NCBI GenBank assembly: GCA_023386555.1
Contig: JAEWJK010000017.1
Location: forward strand, 1-64,000
DNA: 64,000 nt
Source: Bacteroidota bacterium
GTDB taxonomy: Bacteria; Bacteroidota; Bacteroidia; Chitinophagales; Chitinophagaceae
Reading direction: 5' to 3'
Each line of letters starts with the position of its first letter. The stretch's first letter is position 1. This document shows positions 55,238-64,000 of this stretch, in pieces. The translations under genes were made by a program, and so were the position numbers. The notes beneath the pieces were generated by a model that was given only the letters and a program-made list of their open reading frames with translations, did not search any database and was not told the DNA's origin.

Positions 55238-56701
55238 CTAGTTCATACCTGAACGCTGCCTGTTTATTTTATATCGAATTCCAAAAGATACTCCTGCAGC
55301 ATTGAATCGTTGTGAATAGCTGGCAGTTTTACTCATGTTTGAAAAATTATAACGGAAATACGGCTCAAGAAAAACATCAAACCTATTGGAAACCGGTTTG
55401 ATAATGCTGAAGCCTGCATACAATCCAACACCAATATTCTGTTTATAAATTCCTGATGATTTTGAATTGATAGATACCACTGCTAAAGAATCATTCAATG
55501 TATTACCACTATACCAGGAATGAAGATTAATGATTGCTCCTGCATTTACGGCAAATTTTAAATTGTCATTACCAAACTCGTATGAAAGAAGTAATGGTAT
55601 ATCTAAACTTCGATACTTATTATATGTTCTTTGTACCCTGTAACCGATCTGCTCAACAGATGTTGTATCTCGTATAGTACTGTCTGCACCACTCTGGCCA
55701 ATAATTGTTCTGATAGTAATTACAGTCGTGATTCTTCTTTCATTTTCCGTTCTAAGGTCAAATCTTTCATTTATCTGTGAGTATTGTAACCCGGTTTTGA
55801 TCAACAAATTTTCTCCAATGGATTTACTTATTCTAAAGCCTGCACTATAACTTAATTGTTGTGTTTCCGAACTGTCTTTTTTAGAAATATAACCAGTATT
55901 AGCGATTGATTTAACTGATTTAAATGCAACATCAGGTGAACCATACACCTCAAGGTACCAATCATTTCTTCCTTGTCTGCTGTTTGGTGGGCAATCAATG
56001 CCTGTAATTCTTAATTCTGATAAATTGTAATTTTTGTCAGCATCAAACTTGCCGAGATTAGTTAAATTATAAGCGGTTTTCCCCTGCAGAAAAGGAGCAT
56101 AAGTTTTTTGTGACTCGTTATTTATACTGCTTACGGAATTTAGCTCTTGAACTGATAATTCAGTTTCATGATAATTGTTTCTTTTTGCCAGTGAAGAATT
56201 TTTCCTGTTACTAAATTTTTTCCTTGAGGGTTGAATTGAATAATTCCGAGATGGTTTACTTAAAGCAGAATTACTATCCTCAGATTCATCAATAAGATTT
56301 GTAGAAGATACTTGTTCAGATTTCTCTAGTTTATTGCTCGTAATTTCATTTTGATTTTCATTAACCGGCAGATCATCTTGCTTGCCCTCATTGTCTAAAC
56401 TTTCTTTTTTATTTATGGATGATTCATTATCATAATCTAAGCTAACGATGCTCTTAGCTGGAGTTTCATTTACTTGATTGGCGATTGCATTATCCCCAGT
56501 ATCCTGCAACATAACATACCCTATACCTGCAATAATTATAAGGAACATTAAGCCCGTTAATAAAACATTGCCTGATAAAAATCCACTTTTACGGTCTTTA
56601 TCTTTCCGCTGTTCGATCTTCTCCCAAAGACCGTTAGGAACATCACTTTGATGATCCTTTAGCTTCTCCCTGACAAATTTGTCAAACATATTATCTGTCA
56701 T
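55238..56701 (-). CDS. Probable dual-membrane-spanning anti-sigma factor (Dma-like)
   Basis: About 487 residues from ATG 56701 (MTDNMFDKFVREKL). Layout: residues 1-44 hydrophilic and cytoplasmic (VPNGLWEKIEQRK); one membrane segment at 45-64 (NVLLTGLMFLIIIAGIGYVM); a long polar Asn/Ser/Glu-rich periplasmic linker to about 230; then an outer-membrane beta-barrel with alternating strands to the C-terminus (GVSFGIRYKI). There is no cleavable signal peptide. The order fits the Dma proteins known from Bacteroides thetaiotaomicron, which bind a sigma factor on the inside and have a barrel in the outer membrane. It starts one base after the stop of the ECF sigma gene. Confidence 0.78.
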   Translation of the reverse strand: MTDNMFDKFVREKLKDHQSDVPNGLWEKIEQRKDKDRKSGFLSGNVLLTGLMFLIIIAGIGYVMLQDTGDNAIANQVNETPAKSIVSLDYDNESSINKKESLDNEGKQDDLPVNENQNEITSNKLEKSEQVSSTNLIDESEDSNSALSKPSRNYSIQPSRKKFSNRKNSSLAKRNNYHETELSVQELNSVSSINNESQKTYAPFLQGKTAYNLTNLGKFDADKNYNLSELRITGIDCPPNSRQGRNDWYLEVYGSPDVAFKSVKSIANTGYISKKDSSETQQLSYSAGFRISKSIGENLLIKTGLQYSQINERFDLRTENERRITTVITIRTIIGQSGADSTIRDTTSVEQIGYRVQRTYNKYRSLDIPLLLSYEFGNDNLKFAVNAGAIINLHSWYSGNTLNDSLAVVSINSKSSGIYKQNIGVGLYAGFSIIKPVSNRFDVFLEPYFRYNFSNMSKTASYSQRFNAAGVSFGIRYKINRQRSGMN

Positions 56702-56702
56702 A

Positions 56703-57281
56703 CTATACAGCAATTTTCTGCAGGTTTAATATTTGATTCTGAAGCATCTTCCGGGCTTTTACAAGTTGGCTACGGCTGGTGCTTGGCTGAATATCTAGCA
56801 TTTTAGCGATTTCTTCATGACTATATCCTTCTATAATGTTCAGGTTAAAAATGGTTTTATAACCTGTTGGTAACTGGTTAATCAGTTTCATTAATTCTTC
56901 TTCACCTAAATTGGAATAAGCGTAAGATTCCAGCTTCGGAGATTGCTGGTTGTTATCATTTATCTCTGTAAAGCTTAATCGTTTTTTTTGCAAATGTTTT
57001 AAAGCTGTATTCACAATAACCCTTCTGATCCAACCCTCAAAAGATCCTTCAAACTTAAACTGATCAATGTAATTAAATACCCGTATAAAACCTTCCTGCA
57101 GCATGTCTTCAGCTTCCATTGCATCCTGAGCATAACGTAAACATACAGTCATCATTTTACCAGCATATTGCTCAAATAGCAAACGCTGACAGGCAGAATC
57201 CTGTTTAATACAGCCTTTTATCAGTTCATATTCAGTCAAATGGGCCCAGTTTAGGTCGACAACAATTACCAGATACCGCAA
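56703..57281 (-). CDS. ECF RNA polymerase sigma factor (sigma-70 family)
   Basis: The product is 192 residues or fewer. Sigma region 2 is seen in LLFEQYAGKMMTVCLRYAQDAMEAEDMLQEGF and FEGSFEGWIRRVIVNTA. Region 4 is seen in INQLPTGYKTIFNLNIIEGYSHEEIAKMLDIQPSTSRSQL, split by a short linker. The start is uncertain: ATG 57281 gives an unusual leader (MRYLVIVVDLNWAH), while a TTG at 57239 would begin LTEYELIKGC as in similar factors. The stop overlaps the reading window of the next gene, whose ATG is one base on. Together they form a sigma/anti-sigma pair, likely responding to the outer envelope. Confidence 0.92.
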   Translation of the reverse strand: MRYLVIVVDLNWAHLTEYELIKGCIKQDSACQRLLFEQYAGKMMTVCLRYAQDAMEAEDMLQEGFIRVFNYIDQFKFEGSFEGWIRRVIVNTALKHLQKKRLSFTEINDNNQQSPKLESYAYSNLGEEELMKLINQLPTGYKTIFNLNIIEGYSHEEIAKMLDIQPSTSRSQLVKARKMLQNQILNLQKIAV

Positions 57282-57470
57282 AGGTCGGTTTCGTTGCTTT
57301 TATTATAACTTTTTATCGATAGAAATATTGTGGGTAACGGAGGCCAGAAGTACTATGAGGCTGATGTTGTGTCACACTCTTGTACGTCCAGTACTTAACT
57401 GAGCAGGTTAAGTATTCTGCCGCTAAGCCATGGCACAATTTTTACCGCAAACATTGCTAAACCATAACAA

Positions 57471-58040
57471 ATGAAAAAAATCATTATTCCAATATTGGCA
57501 AGTCTATCAATTGCATGCGGTAGCAGTGAAAATGAGCAGGATAGCATTGAAATGGCGAAAGAACAAAATCGTAGTATAGACAGTGCAAAATCAACCTCAC
57601 CGTCAGATCTATCTGCTGAACACAATTTTCTGGTAGAGGCTTACAGCGGAACTAAAATGGAAATACAGTTAGGCAATTATGCTGCTGCGAACGCCGGATC
57701 TTCTGCCGTAAAAGATTTTGGAAAAATGATGGTACAGGATCATAAAAAAGCAGATTCAGCAATTACTATCATTGCTCGGGTAAAAGCTATTGTAATACCT
57801 AATGTTCCGGGTAACGATCACCAGCAGCATATTGAAGAACTTACCAGGAAGAAAGGTGCTGAATTCGATAAAGATTATATGAGCATGATGGTAAAAGATC
57901 ATGAAGAGGATATTGAGAAATTTGAGGAAGCCTCAAAAACAGCAACCGATGAAGACATCAGAGAGTTTGCAGCGAAAACTTTGCCTGTATTACGTAAACA
58001 TTTAGAAATAGCTAAGAAGATAAAAGATGGCCTAAAATAA
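57471..58040 (+). CDS. DUF4142 lipoprotein
   Basis: The 189-residue product has a lipobox (MKKIIIPILASLSIACGS) and a helical body typical of DUF4142, with the ferritin-like pair VKDFGKMMVQDHKKAD and MSMMVKDHEEDIEKFEEASK in the order known for that family. Function unknown; homologues are predicted periplasmic helical bundles. It diverges from the ECF sigma gene and might be a target of it, but no matching promoter was identified. A terminator follows. Confidence 0.88.
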   Translation: MKKIIIPILASLSIACGSSENEQDSIEMAKEQNRSIDSAKSTSPSDLSAEHNFLVEAYSGTKMEIQLGNYAAANAGSSAVKDFGKMMVQDHKKADSAITIIARVKAIVIPNVPGNDHQQHIEELTRKKGAEFDKDYMSMMVKDHEEDIEKFEEASKTATDEDIREFAAKTLPVLRKHLEIAKKIKDGLK

Positions 58041-58064
58041 TTTATGACACACCTTTAATATCAG

Positions 58065-58087
58065 AGCTACTTCGGTAGCTTTTTTTG
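58065..58087 (+). terminator. Terminator of the DUF4142 gene
   Basis: AGCTAC-TTCG-GTAGCT with a following T-run. A GACACA/TGTGTC pair outside (from about 58046) could extend the stem. Confidence 0.85.
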
Positions 58088-58177
58088 TGTCTTAAAATAT
58101 CGGTATTGGTTGTTATAATCATTGACATTTGCAACGGAATTCTATATTTTTACCGCTTTAGTTTTTAAGCAGTATTA

Positions 58178-59443
58178 ATGAAGAATATTCAACAGTTCGA
58201 AGCCTTATTTAACCATGCTACCATAGGTATTATTCTTTGTAATAAGAAAGCTGAGATTATCGACTTTAATCGGCAGGCAGAAGATCAGTTTGGATATACG
58301 AAAGATGAATTGATCGGGCAAAAGATAGAAGTACTGATACCAAAAAAATTCAAGGATAAACATGTAGGAGATAGAGACCGGTTTTATCACAATCCTCATC
58401 CGAGAACAATGGGTGCAGGCAGAGATCTTTTTGGATTAAAGAAGAACGGTACAGAATTTCCTGTTGAAGTAAGCCTGAGTAATTACGAGTTGGATGGTGA
58501 AATTTATGCTATTGCCTTTGTTATCGATATTACGATAAGGAAGAACAATGAAGTGATCGTTTACCAGCAAAAAGCAGAACTTGAGCACATCACATCGCAA
58601 ATAAAACACCTGAATGCAGAACTGGAACAAAAGGTTGAGAATAGAACCAAGATGTTACGTGAAACTTTAGCTGAGTTAGAGAAATCCAAAGAAGAAGTTA
58701 GTGAAGCTTTAGAAAAAGAAAAAGAGCTGGGTGATCTCAAGACAAGGTTTGTAACCATGGCATCACATGAGTTTCGTACACCATTAAGCACCATTTTGTC
58801 TTCTGCATTTCTGCTATCAAAATATAATGGTACTGATGACGCTTCCAAGAGAGAGAAGCATATTGAACGTATTAAGGGTGCTGTAAGTGATATGAAGAGT
58901 ATTCTTGAAGATTTTTTATCACTGGGGAAACTCGAAGAAGGTTCTGTGAAGTCAAGGATGGAAGACCTTCCTTTCGAAGATTGCGTAGCTGTGATAGTAA
59001 ATACGATTCATACGCTGGAGCAGATAACCAGAAAAGGCCAGCAGGTAAGGTTTATACATAAAGGAACAGGTAATGTTTATGCAGATCCTGCTTTGTTAAA
59101 AAATATTCTTACTAATTTAATTTCAAATGCTATAAAATTTTCGCCGGAAGATGCTACAATATATGTTGAGCTTATTAAAAGCGAAACTGATCTTATTCTT
59201 TCTGTGAAAGATGAGGGTATTGGTATTTCAAAAGAAGACCAGGAGCACTTGTTCGAACGTTTTTTCAGGGCAAAGAATGCTGCTAATATTCAGGGTACCG
59301 GCCTTGGATTGCATATTGTAGCCAAATATGTTGAATTAATGTTTGGCAGAATTGAGATGCATAGTGAATTAGAAAAAGGTACAAGTTTTTATATTTACAT
59401 ACCACAAACAAATAATAATAATGAGAAAGATATTGCTGATTGA
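58178..59443 (+). CDS. PAS-domain sensor histidine kinase
   Basis: The 421-residue protein has no membrane segment, so it is a cytoplasmic sensor. A PAS domain covers residues 5-120 (ATIGIILCNKKAEIIDFNRQAEDQFGY). A coiled coil follows (about 125-190), then the H box with His197 in MASHEFRTPLST, the N box NLISNAIKFS, and the G boxes DEGIGISKED and GTGLGLHIV. The PAS opening resembles FixL-type domains, but no ligand can be named. It overlaps the next gene by 23 bases, so both are co-translated and form a pair. Confidence 0.93.
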   Translation: MKNIQQFEALFNHATIGIILCNKKAEIIDFNRQAEDQFGYTKDELIGQKIEVLIPKKFKDKHVGDRDRFYHNPHPRTMGAGRDLFGLKKNGTEFPVEVSLSNYELDGEIYAIAFVIDITIRKNNEVIVYQQKAELEHITSQIKHLNAELEQKVENRTKMLRETLAELEKSKEEVSEALEKEKELGDLKTRFVTMASHEFRTPLSTILSSAFLLSKYNGTDDASKREKHIERIKGAVSDMKSILEDFLSLGKLEEGSVKSRMEDLPFEDCVAVIVNTIHTLEQITRKGQQVRFIHKGTGNVYADPALLKNILTNLISNAIKFSPEDATIYVELIKSETDLILSVKDEGIGISKEDQEHLFERFFRAKNAANIQGTGLGLHIVAKYVELMFGRIEMHSELEKGTSFYIYIPQTNNNNEKDIAD

Positions 59444-60470
59444 GGATAATGATGATGTAAGAGAAAACACTGGAGAGATTCTAGAGCTTTCTAACTACAA
59501 TGTTTTTACAGCACCAAATGGCAAAGAAGGTGTTGAAGTAGCATTTCGTGAATTACCGGATCTGATTGTCTGCGATATTATGATGCCTGTGCTGGATGGT
59601 TATGGAGTATTACACATGCTCAGTAAAAATCCACAAACATCAGCTATTCCATTTATTTTTTTAACTGCAAAATCAGAAAAGTCCGACTTTAGAAAAGGAA
59701 TGGAAATGGGTGCAGATGATTATATCACCAAACCATTCGATGGAATAGAATTGCTCAACGCTATTGAGGCAAGACTCAAAAAAACAGATGCCCTAAAAAA
59801 GAATTTTACCCACGATGCAAAAGGTGTAAATGATTTTTTACTAAGTGCAGAGCAAACGGGTAAAATACAACTCACCTCAGACGAAAGAGAGGTGAATACG
59901 TACAAGAAGAAACAAACACTATATACTGAAGGACAAAGACCAGTAGCGGTATTCTTCGTAATCAGTGGAAGAGTAAAGGTGAGCCGAACGAACGAAGATC
60001 TAAAAGAACTGATTACGAATATTTATAGTGCCGGAGATTTCTTTGGTTATACTGCCATCTTAGAAGAAACCAATTATCGGGATAATGCAGAGATACTGGA
60101 AGATGCTGAATTGATGCTGATACCCAGAAAAGATTTCCTGGAACTGATCAACAACGATGCTACTGTGGCAAGACAGTTTATTAAACTGCTTACACATAAT
60201 GTAGTAGAAAAAGAAGAAAGCCTGTTGAATCTTGCTTATAGTTCATTGAGAAAGAAAGTAGCAAATGGATTGGTTCAGGTACTCACAAAGTTCAGGGATG
60301 AAAAAGGGTCACTGGAAATTTCCAGGGAGAATCTGGCTAACATCATTGGTTCTGCAACAGAATCTTTGATCAGAACACTGAGCGATTTTAAAAGTGAAGG
60401 TCTAATTGATATTAAGCATGGCAAAATCATTATACTTGATGAAAAGAAATTAAAAAATCTTTTGTATTAA
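59421..60470 (+). CDS. Response regulator fused to a Crp/Fnr-type domain
   Basis: The 349-residue protein joins three parts. The receiver domain is residues 1-125 (ILLIEDNDDVRENT, phosphoacceptor Asp52 in VCDIMMPVLDG, LTAK and DDYITKPFDG). A cyclic-nucleotide-binding-type beta-roll spans about 150-260 (LYTEGQRPVAVFFVISGRVKV, SAGDFFGYTAILEE). The Crp-type helix-turn-helix is at the C-terminus (ISRENLANIIGSATESLIRTLSDFKSEGLI). The kinase encoded just before is the likely phosphodonor. Such REC-Crp fusions are known in Bacteroidota. The beta-roll lacks an obvious phosphate-binding Arg motif, so binding of a nucleotide is unlikely but not excluded. Confidence 0.92.
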   Translation: MRKILLIEDNDDVRENTGEILELSNYNVFTAPNGKEGVEVAFRELPDLIVCDIMMPVLDGYGVLHMLSKNPQTSAIPFIFLTAKSEKSDFRKGMEMGADDYITKPFDGIELLNAIEARLKKTDALKKNFTHDAKGVNDFLLSAEQTGKIQLTSDEREVNTYKKKQTLYTEGQRPVAVFFVISGRVKVSRTNEDLKELITNIYSAGDFFGYTAILEETNYRDNAEILEDAELMLIPRKDFLELINNDATVARQFIKLLTHNVVEKEESLLNLAYSSLRKKVANGLVQVLTKFRDEKGSLEISRENLANIIGSATESLIRTLSDFKSEGLIDIKHGKIIILDEKKLKNLLY

Positions 60471-60494
60471 TTTTTATAACATCTTCTAAATAAA

Positions 60495-60520
60495 AAAGCA
60501 GATCAACCCTGATCTGCTTT
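60495..60520. terminator. Shared terminator
   Basis: AAAGCAGATC (60495-60504) and GATCTGCTTT (60511-60520) pair perfectly between convergent genes, flanked by A- and T-runs. Confidence 0.85.
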
Positions 60521-60540
60521 TTCTATCGTAAACACTCACC

Positions 60541-60888
60541 TTACTTTTGAGTAAAATTTGAATACAGGCTACTGAATAACTCTCCTTCTCTATTTTGTTG
60601 ATCAAGGGTCCAGTCATGGGTTAATGACGTTTCAATCCAAAGATTACCTGCTCTTCTGAACAATTGTATGGGAAGATTCAATAGTTTTTTAAAATCTTCT
60701 TCAAGCTGGGCCACAGTTCTACATGAACTAATATCTACATGTTTAGCCTCTTCAGGCAAAGCATTGTCAGCTACCAGCTTCACTGGTTGTTTTTTATTTA
60801 CCACTTCAATTTTGAGGAAAGGGTATATCTCACTGAACCCTTTCTGGATTTCCTTGATAGGCGTTCCTTTTTCTATACACATTTCCAT
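60541..60888 (-). CDS. Small hypothetical protein
   Basis: The 115-residue product (or 113 from the second Met) lacks signal and membrane segments. It is a mixed alpha/beta sequence with FLKIEVVNKKQPVKLVADN early and LPIQLFRRAGNLWIETSLTHDWTLDQQN late. I recognise no family. It is convergent with the REC-Crp gene and divergent from nifJ. Confidence 0.65.
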   Translation of the reverse strand: MEMCIEKGTPIKEIQKGFSEIYPFLKIEVVNKKQPVKLVADNALPEEAKHVDISSCRTVAQLEEDFKKLLNLPIQLFRRAGNLWIETSLTHDWTLDQQNREGELFSSLYSNFTQK

Positions 60889-61289
60889 AATAATTCAGTT
60901 TATCTAACATTACCACTATTAAAAGCACATACCTGTTGCAAATCTATTTTTACGGGCAACAAAAGGGCTGATATTAATCATGCAAAAACATGACGAAGAT
61001 CAGTTCGATAACCTCGCATCAAAATCTGCAATGCATTTCAAAAGTAGTTCGGCTACCAGGCTAAAAAAATGATGCAAAGCAGTATGAAGTGTGATTATTG
61101 TCAACTAAGTATTTTTTTCATTGTTATTCTTTTATTGTGAATAGCTTATTGTGTTCAACCCATGACTTTTGCTGTTCAGGAAACTGATATCAATCCTGTT
61201 TTTTTCACCGCTGTAATGATAGCTATCATCTTTTCAACTTAATGTACTGGTTAGGTTTGTGCTCTCAATCACTCCCAAAACTTTCGAAT
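60889..61289 (+). other. Intergenic region before nifJ
   Basis: A 30-codon frame (60980-61072, MQKHDEDQFDNLASKS) is present but lacks support. A -7 element TAGGTTTG occurs at 61252-61259, without a clear TTG upstream, and may start the nifJ transcript 30 bases before the ATG. Confidence 0.5.
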
Positions 61290-64000
61290 ATGGAGCCCAC
61301 ATTAGTAGCAGAACCAATCGAAATACAGCCAACCAAAGGATCTACACTCGAGATAATGGATGGTAACGAAGCTGCAGCCTACGTTGCTTATAAAACAAAT
61401 GAAGTTTGTGCCATCTATCCCATTACACCTTCTTCTACCATGGGTGAATGGGCTGATGAATGGAGTGCAAAAGGAATGAAGAACATCTTTGGTGGTGTAC
61501 CAAGAGTAATTGAGATGCAAAGTGAAGCTGGTGCAGCAGGTACCTTGCATGGTGCTTTACAAGGTGGAACTTTAGCAACAACATTTACTGCTTCCCAGGG
61601 ATTATTATTAATGATCCCGAACATGTATAAAATCGCAGGTGAGTTAACTCCTTGTGTAATACATATTGCTGCAAGAGCTTTAGCCACTCATGCACTGTCT
61701 ATTTTTGGTGATCATAGTGATGTGATGTCTGTTCGTTCTACAGGTTTCGCTATGTTGTTCGGCAATAATGCACAGGAAGTGATGGACATGGCAATGATCG
61801 CTCATTCATCAACACTCAATGCAAGAATACCTTTCCTGAATATTTTTGATGGCTTCAGAACTTCTCACGAATTATCTGAAGTAGAAGTATTGCCTGATGA
61901 TGTGATTGAGGCAATGATTGATATGGATGCTGTGAATGCTCATCGTGACAGAGCCTTATCTCCCAACAATCCATTCATTCGTGGTACAGCTCAAAATCCG
62001 GATGTATATTTTCAAAACCGTGAAGCATCGAATGTTTATTACGACAATGTTCCCGGCATTGTAAAAGAAAAGATGGATAAGTTCTATGAACTTACCGGGA
62101 GAAGATATAAGCTCTATGAATATTACGGAAATCCAAACCCTGATCGTTTGATCATCATTATGGGCTCTGGTTCAGGAGCTGTGCAGGAAACAGTTGATTA
62201 TTTGAATGCTGATGGTGAAAGAGTCGGCATGCTGAAAATACGTTTGTATCGTCCGTTTTCTGTGAAGGATTTCATTGATGCCATTCCAAAATCAGTTACC
62301 GGTATTGCAGTGCTTGATCGTTGTAAAGAGCCAAACGGTTTAGGTGAACCTTTGTACATGGATGTAGTAAACGCCTTCAGCCAGTTTGGAAGAAGTGATG
62401 TAAAGATTATTGGTGGCAGATATGGATTATCATCCAAAGAATTTACGCCTGCAATGGTAATGGCTGTGTATGAGCAATTGAACAAACGTTATCCTGTCAA
62501 TCATTTTACATTAGGTATCAAAGATGATGTTACCAATCTTAGTCTTGATTACGATAAAGATTTTACTTTAGATACACAGCATCTTTTCCGTGGTTTATTT
62601 TTCGGATTGGGTGCAGATGGTACAGTAAGTGCTAATAAAAATTCTATCAAGATCATTGGTGAGAAAACAGATAATTATATACAGGGATATTTTGTGTATG
62701 ATTCTAAAAAATCAGGATCATTAACTGTATCTCACCTACGTTTTGGTAAGAACCCGATCAACTCAACTTACCTGATAAACTCTGCCAATTTCATTGCCTG
62801 TCATCATTTTAATTACCTAAGCAAATTTGATATTCTTAAAGATGCTGAACATGGTGCTACATTCTTATTGAATGCTCCTTATTCAAAAGATGAAGTCTGG
62901 CAACAATTACCAAAGAAGATACAGGAAGAGATCATCCATAAAGAATTGAAATTTTATGCCATCAATGCTTATGCTGTTGCAAAAGAAACAGGCATGGGCA
63001 ATCGAATCAATACTATACTGCAAACATGCTTTTTCGCCATCAGCAATATTTTACCAAAAGATGAAGCGATAGCAAAGATCAAAGAAGCTATTTACGATTC
63101 TTACTGGAAGAAAGGAGAAGCCGTAGTGCAAAAAAATTATGAAGCAGTAGATAAAGCCGTAAGTGGTTTATACGAAATTGACTATTCAAAATATGTAATA
63201 GGAAACAAGCCCCTAGAGGATATGGTTCCAACTGACGCACCTGATTTTGTAAAAAATGTGCTTGCCAAAATTATTGCAGGAGAAGGTGACGATTTGCCTG
63301 TGAGTGCATTTCCTGCAGATGGAACCTATCCTTCGGGCACAACTAAATGGGAGAAAAGAAATATTGCAGATGCAGTACCTGTTTGGGATGCTGATCTGTG
63401 TACACAATGCGGTAAATGTTTTCTGATCTGTCCACATGCAGCGATTCGTCCGAAAGTGTATGACAGAGAATTACTGAAAGATGCTCCTTCAACTTTTAAA
63501 TATGTTGATCCGATAGGTAAGGAATGGGATAAAACAAAAGAAGCCTATACACTACAGGTATCAACTGAAGATTGTACAGGTTGCCAGTTATGTGTTGAAT
63601 ATTGTCCGATGGCAAGCAAAACAGATGCTTATCACAAAGCCATCAACATGTATGATAAAACACCTTTTCAGGAAGAAGAAAAAAAGAACTGGGATTTCTT
63701 CCTTACACTTCCTGAAGTTGATAGGGCAAGAGTGAATAAGAACACAGTGAAAGGTTCACAATTCTTCCAGCCATTATTTGAATTCTCCGGTGCATGTTCT
63801 GGTTGTGGTGAAACACCTTATATAAAACTGCTTACTCAATTATATGGTGAGAAGATGATCGTTGCCAATGCAACAGGATGTTCATCCATCTTCGGTGGTA
63901 ATTTGCCAACCACTCCATGGACAACAAACAAACATGGTAACGGACCAGCATGGGCTAACTCATTGTTTGAAGACAACGCTGAGTTCGGTTTAGGTATCAA
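61290..64000 (+). CDS. nifJ: Pyruvate:ferredoxin (flavodoxin) oxidoreductase, 5' part
   Basis: The enzyme oxidises pyruvate to acetyl-CoA and CO2, reducing ferredoxin or flavodoxin, with thiamine diphosphate and iron-sulfur clusters. The frame is open from ATG 61290 (MEPTLVAEPIEIQ) to the window edge (about 903 residues seen; the single-chain enzyme is about 1200). Domain I has YPITPSSTMGEWADEW; the gamma-like domain and a 2x[4Fe-4S] ferredoxin-type domain follow (CTQCGKCFLICP near 710 and CTGCQLCVEYCP near 765). The start of the TPP-binding domain is SGACSGCGETPY, and then GCSSIFGGNLPTTPW. The 3' end is missing only because of the window. Presence suggests anaerobic or low-oxygen metabolism. 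Confidence 0.96.
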   Translation, partial: MEPTLVAEPIEIQPTKGSTLEIMDGNEAAAYVAYKTNEVCAIYPITPSSTMGEWADEWSAKGMKNIFGGVPRVIEMQSEAGAAGTLHGALQGGTLATTFTASQGLLLMIPNMYKIAGELTPCVIHIAARALATHALSIFGDHSDVMSVRSTGFAMLFGNNAQEVMDMAMIAHSSTLNARIPFLNIFDGFRTSHELSEVEVLPDDVIEAMIDMDAVNAHRDRALSPNNPFIRGTAQNPDVYFQNREASNVYYDNVPGIVKEKMDKFYELTGRRYKLYEYYGNPNPDRLIIIMGSGSGAVQETVDYLNADGERVGMLKIRLYRPFSVKDFIDAIPKSVTGIAVLDRCKEPNGLGEPLYMDVVNAFSQFGRSDVKIIGGRYGLSSKEFTPAMVMAVYEQLNKRYPVNHFTLGIKDDVTNLSLDYDKDFTLDTQHLFRGLFFGLGADGTVSANKNSIKIIGEKTDNYIQGYFVYDSKKSGSLTVSHLRFGKNPINSTYLINSANFIACHHFNYLSKFDILKDAEHGATFLLNAPYSKDEVWQQLPKKIQEEIIHKELKFYAINAYAVAKETGMGNRINTILQTCFFAISNILPKDEAIAKIKEAIYDSYWKKGEAVVQKNYEAVDKAVSGLYEIDYSKYVIGNKPLEDMVPTDAPDFVKNVLAKIIAGEGDDLPVSAFPADGTYPSGTTKWEKRNIADAVPVWDADLCTQCGKCFLICPHAAIRPKVYDRELLKDAPSTFKYVDPIGKEWDKTKEAYTLQVSTEDCTGCQLCVEYCPMASKTDAYHKAINMYDKTPFQEEEKKNWDFFLTLPEVDRARVNKNTVKGSQFFQPLFEFSGACSGCGETPYIKLLTQLYGEKMIVANATGCSSIFGGNLPTTPWTTNKHGNGPAWANSLFEDNAEFGLGI

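Noticed and set aside
60980..61072. 30-codon ORF before nifJ
   Set aside because: It is too short and without a ribosome-binding site or recognised relative; it could be real but cannot be supported.

Overview
The window reads as a chromosomal segment of a Bacteroidota bacterium, most likely of the Chitinophagaceae or a close relative. The pointers are type IX secretion (T9SS) C-terminal domains, a PorP/SprF protein, GLPGLI/DUF4412-like and DUF4142 proteins, many short lipoproteins with the lipobox close to the N-terminus, and promoters of the Bacteroidota form TTG-N19/20-TAnnTTTG. No rRNA, tRNA or CRISPR array was recognised. All calls rest on reading the sequence and translations by eye; no database search was run.

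Layout. (1) 1-930: the 3' part of an IS3-family element whose end carries four spaced 20-bp repeats. (2) 1.2-14.8 kb: mostly housekeeping genes: ubiX, an alpha-glucan phosphorylase homologue lacking the expected PLP lysine, a lipoprotein, a DtxR/MntR-type regulator with a ZIP metal transporter, a DUF4407 protein, yidC, two small secreted proteins, a TPR protein, comA overlapping aroE, and a hypothetical gene behind five 11-bp promoter repeats. (3) 14.8-29.8 kb: an accessory region. It opens with a REP-like palindromic array built on the remains of a RAYT transposase gene. It then holds three copies (two broken) of one thioesterase gene. Between them lie a 2265-residue T9SS adhesin, four consecutive lipoprotein genes of unknown function and an orphan LuxR-type response regulator. 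Part of rdgB is duplicated with the first thioesterase copy. (4) 29.4-33.6 kb: core genes again: the intact thioesterase, rdgB, a coupled hypothetical gene, ilvE, and rpsL-rpsG ended by a terminator with no fusA behind them. (5) 33.9-53.0 kb: an operon-like run of two giant surface proteins (2998 and about 2297 residues, both with gliding-type C-terminal domains), a PorP/SprF outer-membrane protein and a PorE-like OmpA protein. (6) 53.1-64.0 kb: a malate/lactate dehydrogenase-family gene; an ECF sigma factor with a protein predicted to span both membranes and a lipoprotein; a DUF4142 protein; a histidine kinase overlapping a REC-cNMP-Crp regulator; a small hypothetical gene; and the 5' part of nifJ.

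How the genes may work together. The most system-like units are the giant-adhesin/PorP/OmpA operon, which looks like T9SS cargo encoded with its outer-membrane partners, and the sigma factor/dual-membrane anti-sigma/lipoprotein operon, which resembles the Dma-Das envelope signalling pairs known from Bacteroides. The accessory region between the thioesterase copies looks as if it was assembled by recombination at those repeats.
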